Positions 53,083 to 62,199 of a DNA stretch of 64,000 nucleotides are shown here, one piece after another. The DNA lies in the NCBI GenBank assembly GCA_964567685.1, contig CAZMNO010000011.1, forward strand, positions 1-64,000, in the 5' to 3' direction. The DNA is from UBA5972 sp964567685. Lineage in GTDB: Bacteria; Pseudomonadota; Alphaproteobacteria; Rhodobacterales; Rhodobacteraceae. The first letter of the stretch is position 1. Each line of letters opens with the position of its first letter. The notes below the pieces were generated by a model, which worked only from the letters and a program-made list of their open reading frames with translations, ran no database searches and was not told the origin of the DNA. Position numbers and translations under genes: made by a program.

Positions 53083-54579
53083 TCAAAGCGTCTGGTCGTA
53101 ATCTCCGACCGATGGCTCGGTGCGAATGACCGCATCAAGATCGGCAAAAATTGCCCGCAGTTCCGCCTCGCTTTCCGGGCTTTCGCAAACCACCACCAGA
53201 TTGGGTGTATTGGACGAGGCGCGCACCAGCCCCCAGCCGCCATTGTCCAGAATAACCCGCGACCCGTTGACCGTGACCACCCGTTCGATCTTGCGCCCTC
53301 CAAGGCTGCCGCCACCTTCAAACCGCGCCACCAGCTTGCCGACCAGCCGTTCAAGCACATCGTATTTCTCGGTATCCGGGCAGAAGGGCGACATGGTCGG
53401 GCTGGAAAAGGTTTTCGGCAGCGCTTTCCTGAGATCGGACATTTTCATATCCGGGTTGCGGTCCATCAGCTTGCAAAGCTCAACCGCCACCCGCATGCCA
53501 CAATCATATCCCCGGCCGACGGGTTCGGCCAAAAAGTAATGCCCGGACTTTTCAAACCCCGCCAGAGCACCAATTTCCTTGACCCGGCGCTTCATGTGGC
53601 TGTGCCCGGTCTTCCAGTAATCCGCCTTCACATCAAGCGCCTTCAATTCCGGGTCCGAGGCAAACAGCCCGGTGGATTTCACATCCGCCACAAAGGTTGA
53701 TCCCGGATAAAGCTTGGCCAGATCGCGGGCCATGATAACACCCACCTTGTCGGCAAAAATCTCTTCGCCCTCGTCATCGACAACCCCACAACGATCGCCG
53801 TCGCCATCAAATCCCAGCGCCATATCTGCACCCGAGGCCTTAACGCTTGCCGCCATATCATGCAGCATTTCCATCGCTTCGGGGTTGGGGTTGTAATGGG
53901 GAAAGGTGTAATCCAGCTCGTTATGGCTCGGCACCACTTCCACCCCGATCCGCTCCAGCACATAAGGTGCAAAGGCTGATGCGGTGCCATTGCCGGTGGC
54001 GCAAACAACCTTGAGCTTGCGCGACATTTTGAAATCGCCGCACAGATCATCAAGATAAGCGTAATAAACCCCGTCAACGCGCTCGCAACGTCCGCCTTCA
54101 CGGGCGATGCCTTCGCCATTCAGTACAATATCTCGCAAACGACTCATCTCATCCGGCCCATGGGTCAGCGGGCGTTCAAACCCCATCTTGACCCCTGTCC
54201 AGCCGTTCGGATTATGGCTCGCCGTTACCATCGCCACGGCAGGCGCATCCAGATGGAACTGGCTGAAATAGGCCATCGGCGACAGCGCAGGGCCGATATC
54301 CTTGACCGTGATCCCGGCCTGAATGAGCCCCAGCATCAGGGCGTTTTTGATGGTTAGGGAATAGTCGCGATAATCATTGCCCACGGCGATGACCGGCTCG
54401 ATGCCAACCTCAAACATCTGCGTGCCAAGCCCCAGACCCAGCGCCGTCATGCCCGGCAGATTGATCTCGTCGGGGTATTTCCAGCGCGCGTCATATTCAC
54501 GAAACCCGGTTGGTGTAATCATCGGTTCGCGCAGGAATTCCCAACTGTTCTGCGCCACCTGGTCGAGGGGTTTGGTCAA
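53083..54579 (-). CDS. Phosphomannomutase/phosphoglucomutase
   Basis: This 498-residue alpha-D-phosphohexomutase interconverts hexose-6-phosphate and hexose-1-phosphate for nucleotide-sugar synthesis. The phosphoserine loop is TASHNPNGWTGVKMG (about residues 119-133), the metal loop is DGDGDRCGVVDDEG near 259 and the sugar-binding loop is GFEKSGHYF near 348. It is the last gene of the kpsT-kpsE-kdsA operon (24 bp from kdsA), which suggests supply of mannose or glucose precursors for a surface polysaccharide. Confidence 0.9.
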   Translation of the reverse strand: MTKPLDQVAQNSWEFLREPMITPTGFREYDARWKYPDEINLPGMTALGLGLGTQMFEVGIEPVIAVGNDYRDYSLTIKNALMLGLIQAGITVKDIGPALSPMAYFSQFHLDAPAVAMVTASHNPNGWTGVKMGFERPLTHGPDEMSRLRDIVLNGEGIAREGGRCERVDGVYYAYLDDLCGDFKMSRKLKVVCATGNGTASAFAPYVLERIGVEVVPSHNELDYTFPHYNPNPEAMEMLHDMAASVKASGADMALGFDGDGDRCGVVDDEGEEIFADKVGVIMARDLAKLYPGSTFVADVKSTGLFASDPELKALDVKADYWKTGHSHMKRRVKEIGALAGFEKSGHYFLAEPVGRGYDCGMRVAVELCKLMDRNPDMKMSDLRKALPKTFSSPTMSPFCPDTEKYDVLERLVGKLVARFEGGGSLGGRKIERVVTVNGSRVILDNGGWGLVRASSNTPNLVVVCESPESEAELRAIFADLDAVIRTEPSVGDYDQTL

Positions 54580-54603
54580 AACTCTATCTCCGAAAAAGCG
54601 GGT

Positions 54604-55437
54604 TCAGATTGAAATCGGGTTTGCTTTCGCCAGCCGGTCAAACGCCATCAGGCTATCGATCAACGCCGGCATCTGATCAAGATATATCATATTGGGCCCA
54701 TCACAGGGGGCGTTGTCGGGATCCTCGTGCGTTTCGGCAAAGACAGCGGCAATGCCCAGTGAAACAGCGGCGCGGGCCATCACCTGCGCAAATTCCCTCT
54801 GCCCGCCGGACGACCCGCCTCTGCCACCCGGTTGCTGCACGGAATGGGTTGCATCCATCACAACCGGATATCCATCAGCTGCCATTTGCGGCAGACCGCG
54901 CATATCAACGACCAGTGTGTTATACCCAAACGAGCTGCCACGTTCGCAAAGCATGATCCTGTCATTTCCGGTAGAGGCGATTTTTGCCGCGACATTCGGC
55001 ATTTCCCAGGGCGCCAGGAACTGCCCCTTTTTTACATTGATCGCCGCCCCGGTATTACCTGCGGCCAGCAACAAATCGGTCTGGCGACACAAAAACGCCG
55101 GGATCTGCAAAACATCCACAACATCGGCAACATCAGCGCATTGATCGGGCGCGTGCACATCGGTCAGAACCGGCACCCCAATCGCGCTTTTAACCTCGCC
55201 CAGCGCCTTGAGACCCTGATCAATCCCAAGGCCGCGCTTGCCCGAAAGCGATGTCCGGTTGGCCTTGTCAAAGGAACTTTTGAATATGTAACCCGCCCCG
55301 GCCGCGTCACAGGCTTCCTTCATGGTCCCGGCAATCATCTGGGCGTGATCCACACTTTCCAATTCGCAAGGGCCTGCGATCAGCGTCAAAGGCCGGTCAT
55401 TGCCGATCTTCAGCGCCCCTATTTCAACTGTTTTCAT
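54604..55437 (-). CDS. kdsA: 3-deoxy-8-phosphooctulonate synthase (Kdo-8-P synthase)
   Basis: This 277-residue enzyme condenses PEP and arabinose-5-phosphate to Kdo-8-phosphate. The IAGPCELES motif is near residue 20, FKSSFDKANRTS near 52, the LTDVHAPDQC segment near 91 and CERGSSFGYNTLVVDMR near 164. Kdo is needed for lipid A core and for the poly-Kdo linker of group 2 capsules. Its place 3 bp behind kpsE in a capsule-export operon points to the latter, though it may supply both. Confidence 0.95.
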   Translation of the reverse strand: MKTVEIGALKIGNDRPLTLIAGPCELESVDHAQMIAGTMKEACDAAGAGYIFKSSFDKANRTSLSGKRGLGIDQGLKALGEVKSAIGVPVLTDVHAPDQCADVADVVDVLQIPAFLCRQTDLLLAAGNTGAAINVKKGQFLAPWEMPNVAAKIASTGNDRIMLCERGSSFGYNTLVVDMRGLPQMAADGYPVVMDATHSVQQPGGRGGSSGGQREFAQVMARAAVSLGIAAVFAETHEDPDNAPCDGPNMIYLDQMPALIDSLMAFDRLAKANPISI

Positions 55438-55440
55438 CGT

Positions 55441-57042
55441 CTAAGCCGTGATTTGTTCGCGCAGGATGGAGGCCGTCAGGCTCGCCATCAGGTAAATACC
55501 GCCAAATATCAGAAATGCCAGCAGCGTATTTTCAAAAGCGCGTGGATAGGTGGCCTCATCCGGTGCAACCGGTCTAACGCCAAGCGACAGATACCGGGTT
55601 TGCCGGTTGGCTTCGATCCTTGCGGTTTCAAGTTGCTGCAATGACTGGCTCAGCATCAGTTGCCGAGTCGCCACATCGGCCTGTGCGATCACCAGTTCAC
55701 CCTGAGTCTTTGCAATCGACGCCGTCTCGCTGGAGCTTTCCGTTAGCGCCCCGCGTTTGTCGGCAATCATCGTTTCCAGTCTGACTATGCTGCGCTCTAC
55801 AATATCAACTTTCGTTCTGTTCGGGCGTGTGTTGTCCATCAATTCAGCCAGTTCAAGCCGTTTGGTGCTAAGATCGAGTTCCAGCGTGCTGATCTGCTGC
55901 ATTTGAAGCGCCAGTTCGCTTTCTGCACTGACCACACCACGCTGTTCCTGAAGTTGCAACACCCGCATGTTAGCTTCGGTCAGCTTCCGCTCGGCCTCAT
56001 CATAGCTTTCGCGCGCGCCTTTCATCTGGTCCTCGCGCAGGCGCTGGGTCAACTGGTCAACCTGTTGCTCGGCATAGCTGATCAGGGCCTGGGAAAACAC
56101 CCGGCTGGCATCCGGCGAGGCAGCGACAACCTCCATCTTGATGATACCCTCGGTCGGGTCATAGCCGATTTTCACCCGTTTCTGATAAATCCGGTAAGCC
56201 GCCTCGTTACTGCCTGAAGGGTCAAGCCGCTGGATCGTATCGATATGCGCCTGCTGGAAATGCGCCTTGAACCCATGATCGCGGTCAAGCCGCATCATCG
56301 CATCGCGCGAATTCAGATAACTCTGAACGGTGATTGAATCCTGTGTCGTGGCAAAGCTGGTTCCGGCAAACATCCCGCCGAGCCCTGACGCGGTGGCATT
56401 GTCCGATTGCTGGATGACAAATTCAGACTTGGTCGCGTACATCGGGGTGGCGATGCTGTAATAGTAAAAGCCTGCCAGAAATGTCGGCACAAAGACGAAA
56501 AATGCCAGCTTGATCGCCAGCAGCCCCAGACGCCGGCGTCGGCGTTTGGCCAGATCGCGCTGAATCTTCTGCACGGCACCCGCCCGCTCATCAGGGCTCA
56601 GCACATGCGGTGAGGGCGGTGGCACATGCCGGATCGCAGCCGGCAGATTTTGCGGCGCATCGCCCTCATCGGAAACCACAAGCTCCAGAAGGTCGCTTTT
56701 CTTGAAGGGATCAAATCCGTTCTTGCGCAAAAGCCGCACCGCATCGAGATCGGATGAGGGGTTGAGCCCGTGTTTCTGCGCCTCGCGCCGGGCAACGCGC
56801 AACTGCCGCCCGGTCAGGTTCTCGCGCTTGATCTCCTCGATCTCTTCGCGCGGCGTCAGAAACGATGCTTCTTCTTCAGAAAGGCTTTGCCGCGCCCGCT
56901 GCCGGCTGTCTTCAATTCTGCCGTCCACGACTTCGGCCTGTTCGGCTTCGCGCGCATTGCCGTGCTGTCCGCCCCGATCCGGGCCGGTCACGCCGCCGCC
57001 TGAATTGCGCCGTATGCGAAATTTCTTAGCTCTGGGCTTCAT
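55441..57042 (-). CDS. kpsE: Capsule polysaccharide export inner-membrane protein (KpsE/Wzz family)
   Basis: This 533-residue protein has a long charged N-terminal cytoplasmic extension (about 150 residues), a first membrane helix (LAFFVFVPTFLAGFYYYS), a large periplasmic coiled-coil region (about 300-460) and a final membrane helix near the C-terminus. It follows the KpsE/BexC/CtrB pattern (PMYATKSEFVIQ after the first helix). It joins the inner-membrane ABC exporter to the outer-membrane channel. The ATG at 57042 lies inside the kpsT 3' end (17-bp overlap). The N-terminal extension is longer than in E. coli KpsE. Confidence 0.88.
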   Translation of the reverse strand: MKPRAKKFRIRRNSGGGVTGPDRGGQHGNAREAEQAEVVDGRIEDSRQRARQSLSEEEASFLTPREEIEEIKRENLTGRQLRVARREAQKHGLNPSSDLDAVRLLRKNGFDPFKKSDLLELVVSDEGDAPQNLPAAIRHVPPPSPHVLSPDERAGAVQKIQRDLAKRRRRRLGLLAIKLAFFVFVPTFLAGFYYYSIATPMYATKSEFVIQQSDNATASGLGGMFAGTSFATTQDSITVQSYLNSRDAMMRLDRDHGFKAHFQQAHIDTIQRLDPSGSNEAAYRIYQKRVKIGYDPTEGIIKMEVVAASPDASRVFSQALISYAEQQVDQLTQRLREDQMKGARESYDEAERKLTEANMRVLQLQEQRGVVSAESELALQMQQISTLELDLSTKRLELAELMDNTRPNRTKVDIVERSIVRLETMIADKRGALTESSSETASIAKTQGELVIAQADVATRQLMLSQSLQQLETARIEANRQTRYLSLGVRPVAPDEATYPRAFENTLLAFLIFGGIYLMASLTASILREQITA

Positions 57043-57685
57043 AGTCATACAACAGCTTTGCTTCTTCCAGTGTGTCAAACATGATCAGCTTGCCATCCCT
57101 AAGAACGGCGGCCGAGCGACAATATTTTTCCAGCGTTTTCGCCTGATGCGATACAATGATAACCGTGGAACTTGCCAGCCTGTCCTGCAGGATGGATCCG
57201 GCCTTGCGGTTAAACTCCACATCCGTGGTGCTGGGCATACCTTCATCGATCAGGTAAATGTCAAATTCCAGCGCCAGCATCAGGGCAAACGAAAAGCGGG
57301 CGCGCATGCCGGCGGAATAGGTGCCGACCGGCATATCGAAATATTCGTCAATCGCCACAAGATACCGGCAAAACGCTTCAACGTAGTCCGGGTCAAGGCC
57401 GTAGAGCCTCGCAATATAGCGCGAGTTTTCGGTTGCGGTGTGCTTGCTGACCACCCCGCCCATGAATCCCAGCGGAAAAGATATGCGCGATTTGCGTAAA
57501 ATCTGCCCTTCATCGGGCTTTTCCAGCCCCGCCATCATGTTGATGATTGTGGTCTTGCCGGTGCCGTTGGGTGCCAGAATTCCCATCGAATACCCCAAAT
57601 CCACGCGAAACGACGCCTGATCAAGAATGACCTTGCGCTTTTTACCCGTCCAGAAGGACTTGGAGACATTCACAAATTCCAGCAC
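57026..57685 (-). CDS. kpsT: Capsule polysaccharide ABC exporter ATPase (KpsT-like)
   Basis: This 219-residue ATPase has Walker A LAPNGTGKTT, the signature TYSAGMRARFSFAL, Walker B IYLIDEGMPST and switch histidine IIVSHQ. The AGMRARF variant signature is typical of KpsT/CtrD polysaccharide exporters. GTG 57685 starts a family-like N-terminus (VLEFVNVSKSFW); a GTG at 57730 would add 15 residues. The permease KpsM is not next to it and is not in the window. Confidence 0.9.
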   Translation of the reverse strand: MLEFVNVSKSFWTGKKRKVILDQASFRVDLGYSMGILAPNGTGKTTIINMMAGLEKPDEGQILRKSRISFPLGFMGGVVSKHTATENSRYIARLYGLDPDYVEAFCRYLVAIDEYFDMPVGTYSAGMRARFSFALMLALEFDIYLIDEGMPSTTDVEFNRKAGSILQDRLASSTVIIVSHQAKTLEKYCRSAAVLRDGKLIMFDTLEEAKLLYDYEAQS

Positions 57686-58070
57686 TGAGAATAATCCCGC
57701 TCTTATTTTTGTCGCCTGCTTTGATAGCACAGGCTTGTGAGTCAGATACTAACACACGCGCTGGGCGTGGGATGAACCCGTTCCCGATACTATGTGGGCG
57801 AAGCACCCCGTCTTGCAACCATATTCCTAAACTGTGGCACCATTTGGGCCACGCACAGGCGATGAGGCAACAGGTGGTAGCCCCTCGATCACCAAAGATG
57901 TCCGGCGCAAGCTCCTTTTCAACCGGGAAAAGCGAAGATTCCGCTGGAATTATTGTGGTTGAGATATGTACACTGGGGCCATTCCTAATTATGTTGCCGC
58001 GCAATCTAATCGCCCGGTCCGACAATGCCGCGCGATTAATCTGGGGAAGTCAAATGGCTGGTGAAATCGG
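57686..58070. other. Divergent gap between capsule and antiporter operons
   Basis: This 385-bp stretch holds the promoters of kpsT (minus) and the Mrp operon (plus). I see no supported gene or clear operator in it. Two similar short words, GCGCAATCTAATCG and GCGCGATTAATC, occur near 58000-58040 without known meaning. Confidence 0.4.
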
Positions 58071-58553
58071 GTGCGGACAGTAGCTTCGGGGATAGGTCTG
58101 TTTGCGCTGTGGCTGTTGATGTCTGGCATCTACAAGCCTTTGATCATCGGGTTTGGCATCGCCTCGGTGCTCATCGTGATCTTTGTCACCAATCGCATGG
58201 ACAAGGTCGATGGCGACCGCATTGAAATGCGCCTTCATCCGTTCAGGTTTATTGGCTATTTAGCTTGGCTTCTGGTTGAAATCGCCAAAGCGAACTGGGC
58301 TGTTACCCGCATCATCCTGTCGCCGAAAATGCCGATCCGCCAGCATCTGTTCGCTGTGCCCTATTCACAGAAATCCGATCTCGGGCAGGTCATCTTCGCC
58401 AATTCGATTACTCTGACACCCGGGACTATATCGGTTGAAACCGAGCCCGGGCATTTTCTGGTGCATGCAGTAGCCTATTCCGAAGACGACCACGAGGCTC
58501 TTGCGGGTATGGACCGACGGGTTTCTGCGGTGGAAACAGGTGACAAATCATGA
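58071..58553 (+). CDS. mrpE: Mrp-type Na+/H+ antiporter subunit E
   Basis: This 160-residue MnhE/MrpE family protein has two or three membrane helices at the N-terminus and the conserved NSITLTPGTISVE segment near residue 112. It starts with GTG and opens an operon whose order is E-F-G-(DUF4040)-B-C-D-D2. The operon is linked by overlaps and probably builds one membrane complex exchanging Na+ or K+ for protons. The stop overlaps mrpF (ATGA). Confidence 0.9.
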   Translation: MRTVASGIGLFALWLLMSGIYKPLIIGFGIASVLIVIFVTNRMDKVDGDRIEMRLHPFRFIGYLAWLLVEIAKANWAVTRIILSPKMPIRQHLFAVPYSQKSDLGQVIFANSITLTPGTISVETEPGHFLVHAVAYSEDDHEALAGMDRRVSAVETGDKS

Positions 58554-58846
58554 TGTTCGCTGTCGCCGCAATTGCCGTCTTCATCGCCATGGCTTTGATC
58601 ATGGTTCGCCTTGTCGCTGGCCCGACGCTTTATGACCGGGTGCTCGCCGTCAACCTGTTCGGCACCCATACTGTGATTTTCATCGGCATCATCGGCTTTC
58701 TGACGGGACGGCCTGATTTTCTGGATATCGCCCTGCTCTATGCCCTGATCAATTTCGTCGGCACCATCGCAATCCTGAAATTCTTCCGCTACCGCGCCAT
58801 TGGCGACATCCCGCGTGGTGATGCGGAAAGCGAGGTCGGATCATGA
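58550..58846 (+). CDS. mrpF: Mrp-type antiporter subunit F
   Basis: This 98-residue MrpF/PhaF protein has three membrane helices. The conserved LVAGPTLYDRVLAVN segment near residues 22-36 is the family signature. It overlaps mrpE and mrpG by 4 bp each. Confidence 0.92.
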   Translation: MMFAVAAIAVFIAMALIMVRLVAGPTLYDRVLAVNLFGTHTVIFIGIIGFLTGRPDFLDIALLYALINFVGTIAILKFFRYRAIGDIPRGDAESEVGS

Positions 58847-59184
58847 GCGCCGCAGAAACAATTGTGCTGGTTCTGAGCTGGATTTTCATCCTCACGGGAT
58901 CTTTTTTCACCATCATCGGGGCCTTTGGCACCTGGCGCTTTCCCGATTTCTGGTCGCGCCTTCACGCCGCCTCGATCACCGATTCAGCGGGTGTGATCCT
59001 GCTTCTGGTTGGCATGTGTCTGCAGGCCGGTCCGACTCTGATTGCCGTGAAACTGATCATCATCGGCGTCTTTTTGTTCATCACAGGGCCAACCGCAACG
59101 CATGCGGTGGCAAATGCGGCGCTGGTCTCTGGATTGCGCCCAAAAGAGGCGGAAGGGCTGAAAGGGGCAGAACCGGAGAGCTGA
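58843..59184 (+). CDS. mrpG: Mrp-type antiporter subunit G
   Basis: This 113-residue MrpG/PhaG protein has three helices, with GSFFTIIGAFGTWRFPDFWSRL (GxFG and RFPDxxxRLHA the key parts) and GPTATHAVANAA conserved. It is followed by an 80-bp gap before the next antiporter gene, the largest gap inside the operon. Confidence 0.92.
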   Translation: MSAAETIVLVLSWIFILTGSFFTIIGAFGTWRFPDFWSRLHAASITDSAGVILLLVGMCLQAGPTLIAVKLIIIGVFLFITGPTATHAVANAALVSGLRPKEAEGLKGAEPES

Positions 59185-59264
59185 GGCGTCGCCTGAGCGG
59201 ATAACCGGCAGTAAACTATGGCAGGTCCAAAATAGAAACCTTCATCAACATAATCCTGTTTCTG

Positions 59265-59792
59265 ATGCTCGTAGCAACGGCCTTTGCCGTGGTGCGGATG
59301 CGCAGCCTATTTGCCATCGTCATGCTGTCAGGCGTCTTCAGCCTGCTCTCAGCACTCCTGTTCGTCACCCTTGATGCGGTTGACGTCGCCTTTACCGAAG
59401 CAGCGGTCGGCGCAGGCATTTCAACGGTTCTGATGCTGGGCACGCTCGCCCTGACCTCACGTTTTGAGCGGCCAACGAGCCGCTCCCCGGCGCTGCCATT
59501 GTTTGTGGTTCTGGTGACCGGAGCGGCGCTGATCTACGGCACGCTTGATATGCCGAATTTCGGCGATCCGAATGCACCCGCGCAACAACATGTCGCTCCG
59601 GAATATCTACAGCAAAGCCCGCACGAAATCGGCGTACCCAACGTGGTCACAGGCATTCTGGCCAGCTATCGCGGTTTTGACACGCTGGGGGAAACCGCCG
59701 TCGTCTTCACCGCCGGGATCGGTGTTCTCTTGCTGATCAGCGGTTTGCGCCGTCGCCGCGAAAACGATGAAGAAGAAGAGGGGCAGAGCTGA
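59265..59792 (+). CDS. Antiporter DUF4040 (MbhD/MrpA C-terminal-like) subunit
   Basis: This 175-residue membrane protein has an N-terminal DUF4040 domain as in MbhD and the C-terminal part of MrpA (VRMRSLFAIVMLSGVFSLLSA, FTEAAVGAGISTVLML). The second half resembles MbhE (HEIGVPNVVTGILASYRGFDTLGE). The first ATG is 59265. The frame is open further upstream and encodes ETFINIILFL, which fits the start of the first helix in homologues, but the codon where they have methionine is ATA at 59232. The start may therefore be non-standard or truncated. The stop overlaps mrpB (TGATG). Confidence 0.82.
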   Translation: MLVATAFAVVRMRSLFAIVMLSGVFSLLSALLFVTLDAVDVAFTEAAVGAGISTVLMLGTLALTSRFERPTSRSPALPLFVVLVTGAALIYGTLDMPNFGDPNAPAQQHVAPEYLQQSPHEIGVPNVVTGILASYRGFDTLGETAVVFTAGIGVLLLISGLRRRRENDEEEEGQS

Positions 59793-60232
59793 TGCGCCAT
59801 CACCTGATCCTCAGAGTTGTCACCAAACTGCTTGTCGGCGCCATCATCCTTTATGCGTTTTACGTCCAGTTCCACGGTGATTTCTCACCCGGCGGTGGCT
59901 TTCAGGCTGGCGTAATCATGGCCGTGGCCTTCATCATTTACGGTGTCGTGTTCAGCCGTGCGCAGGCCGAACAGGTGTTCCCCCCCTGGCTCGTGCATAA
60001 ATTGCTGGCACTTGGCGTGCTGATCTATGCCGGCACCGGGATTTACAGCCTGTTTATGGGCTATGCCTATCTCGACTACGGCGCCTTCGACCCACATCAC
60101 CCCGAACATGGCCAGCATACCGGCATCCTGCTGGTGGAACTTGGCGTCGGCATCACGGTGACCGGCGTCATGGTGGCGATCTACTACGCCTTCTCGGCCC
60201 GCACTCCTAAAATCAGCGACGAGGAATGGTGA
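59792..60232 (+). CDS. mrpB: Mrp-type antiporter subunit B (MnhB)
   Basis: This 146-residue MnhB-domain protein has four membrane helices. The loop HGDFSPGGGFQAGVIMA near residues 28-44 is the family signature. It is coupled at both ends: its ATG lies in the stop of the DUF4040 gene and its TGA shares a base with the mrpC ATG. Confidence 0.92.
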   Translation: MRHHLILRVVTKLLVGAIILYAFYVQFHGDFSPGGGFQAGVIMAVAFIIYGVVFSRAQAEQVFPPWLVHKLLALGVLIYAGTGIYSLFMGYAYLDYGAFDPHHPEHGQHTGILLVELGVGITVTGVMVAIYYAFSARTPKISDEEW

Positions 60233-60669
60233 TGGGCAGCGAAATCACCTGGGAATTTCTTGTCGGACACGTCAATTACTGGCTCTTCACTGTTCTGATG
60301 ATGACCGGGCTTTATATCGTCGTGGCCAAAGGCAATCTGGTAAAAAAGGTCGTCGGGCTTAATATCTTTCAGACCTCGGTTTTCATGCTTTACATCTCGA
60401 TGGGCAAGGTCACCGGTGGCACCGCCCCGATCTTCCCGGCAGATATGGAGATCGATCCGGAGGTCGTTTATTCCAACCCGCTGCCGCATGTGCTGATCCT
60501 GACGGCAATTGTCGTTGGCATTGCCACAACATCGCTGGCACTGGCGCTGATCGTGCGTATCCGCGAGGAATACGACACAATCGAGGAAGATGGAATTCTT
60601 GAGATAGAACAAGAACTTGCCCGGGTTGAAAACCTCGAACACGGCCAGGTCATGGGTGGACGCGCGTAA
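60232..60669 (+). CDS. mrpC: Mrp-type antiporter subunit C (NuoK-like)
   Basis: This 145-residue MnhC protein has three NuoK-like helices. Visible signatures are GLYIVVAKGNLVKKVVGLNIFQTSV and NPLPHVLILTAIVVGIATTSLALAL, whose NPLPxALxLTAIV is typical of MrpC. I start it at the ATG in TGATG (60232); a codon pair earlier is also ATG. The stop shares its last base with the mrpD start (TAATG). Confidence 0.93.
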   Translation: MGSEITWEFLVGHVNYWLFTVLMMTGLYIVVAKGNLVKKVVGLNIFQTSVFMLYISMGKVTGGTAPIFPADMEIDPEVVYSNPLPHVLILTAIVVGIATTSLALALIVRIREEYDTIEEDGILEIEQELARVENLEHGQVMGGRA

Positions 60670-62195
60670 TGGCATCTGAAAGCGTTCCGCACACGGCCTT
60701 GACGTTGGCCGACCACCTGCCAATTCTGGTGGTGCTGGTTCCCTTTGTGGCGGCTCCGCTTTGCGTTTTGCTGGGAAACCGGCAGCTCGCCTGGCTGATT
60801 GCACTTCTGGCAAGTGCCGCCTCGTTCGTCGTGTCCTTCCTTTTGTTGATGCAGGTGATAAATGGCGGGCTGATTTCCTATCACATCGGCGGCTGGGCCC
60901 CGCCATTGGGGATCGAATACCGGGTTGATGCGGCCAATGCCTTTGTTCTTTTGCTGGTCTCCGCCATTGGCACGATCATCCTGACCTATGCAGGCCAAAG
61001 CCTGAAGGACGAGGTGCCCGTTCGCCATCACACGCTTTTCTATACCGCCTATCTTCTGTGCCTCACCGGCCTTCTGGGCGTTGCCATTACCGGGGATGCG
61101 TTCAACGTCTTCGTCTTCCTCGAGATTTCCTCGCTGGCGACCTATGTTCTGATCGCCCAAGGTTCTTATCGCGACAAACGCGCCCTTTCGGCGGCTTATG
61201 ATTACCTGATCATGGGCACCATCGGCGCCACCTTCTTTGTCATCGGGCTTGGCCTTCTCTACATGATGACGGGAACGCTCAACATGGCCGACCTGGCCGA
61301 GCGCATTGCCGAGCAGGGCTCAAACCGCACCATCCGCGCCGCTTTTGCTTTCATCGTCGTCGGTATCGGGCTGAAAGTGGCGATCTATCCTTTGCATCTA
61401 TGGCTGCCCAATGCCTATACATTCGCCCCCTCGGTCGTCACCTCGTTTCTGGCAGCAACGGCGACCAAAGTCGCGGTCTATGTGTTGCTCCGCTTTCTCT
61501 TTTCGGTCTTTCAACCGGCGTTCATGTTTCAGGTCAACACGCTTGAATTCATCATCCTGCCCTTTGCCGTCATGGCCATGTTCGCAGCCTCATTCATTGC
61601 GATATTCCAAAGTGATTTCAAACGGATGTTGGCCTATTCCTCGGTCGCCCAGATCGGCTATATGCTGCTTGGCATCAGCCTGCTAACCGATACCGGGCTA
61701 TCAGCGGCCATCGTGCATCTGTTCAACCACGGCATCACCAAAGCCGCTCTATTCATGGGGGTCGGGGCATTTGCCTTGCGCGCCGGGGGCTCGTTTTATT
61801 CGCAGATCGCCGGAATGGGCAAAGCCATGCCTTGGACAAGTGCGGCCATCGCCATCGCCGGGCTCAGCCTGATCGGCATACCGGGAACCGCGGGTTTCAT
61901 CAGCAAATGGGTGCTGGTCGAAGCGGCGCTTGAAAAAGGCTGGTGGCCGGTGGCCCTGCTGGTAGTTCTGTCATCATTGCTGGCAGTGATCTATGTCTGG
62001 CGGGTGATCGAAACCATGTATCTGCAAACGCCTGACGAAGGCCGGGTAACCAGCGAAGCCCCGCTTTCCATGGTGATCCCGATCTGGATCATGGCGCTGG
62101 CCTGCATCTGGTTCGGGCTTGATACCGATCTGACTTTAACCGCGTCCCGCACCGCAGCCGAAGGGTTGCTGGCAGGATCCGCCGGGTTGCAGTGA
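60669..62195 (+). CDS. mrpD: Mrp-type antiporter subunit D (proton-translocating, NuoN/NuoM-like)
   Basis: This 508-residue protein has about 14 membrane helices. The conserved lysine of the first proton half-channel is in GIGLKVAIYPLHLWLPNAY near residue 236. A glutamate lies in FVFLEISSLATYVLI near residue 152, and a second lysine is in HGITKAALFM near residue 358. It is the core ion-pumping subunit and is homologous to the proton channels of complex I. Confidence 0.94.
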   Translation: MASESVPHTALTLADHLPILVVLVPFVAAPLCVLLGNRQLAWLIALLASAASFVVSFLLLMQVINGGLISYHIGGWAPPLGIEYRVDAANAFVLLLVSAIGTIILTYAGQSLKDEVPVRHHTLFYTAYLLCLTGLLGVAITGDAFNVFVFLEISSLATYVLIAQGSYRDKRALSAAYDYLIMGTIGATFFVIGLGLLYMMTGTLNMADLAERIAEQGSNRTIRAAFAFIVVGIGLKVAIYPLHLWLPNAYTFAPSVVTSFLAATATKVAVYVLLRFLFSVFQPAFMFQVNTLEFIILPFAVMAMFAASFIAIFQSDFKRMLAYSSVAQIGYMLLGISLLTDTGLSAAIVHLFNHGITKAALFMGVGAFALRAGGSFYSQIAGMGKAMPWTSAAIAIAGLSLIGIPGTAGFISKWVLVEAALEKGWWPVALLVVLSSLLAVIYVWRVIETMYLQTPDEGRVTSEAPLSMVIPIWIMALACIWFGLDTDLTLTASRTAAEGLLAGSAGLQ

Positions 62196-62199
62196 GGCG

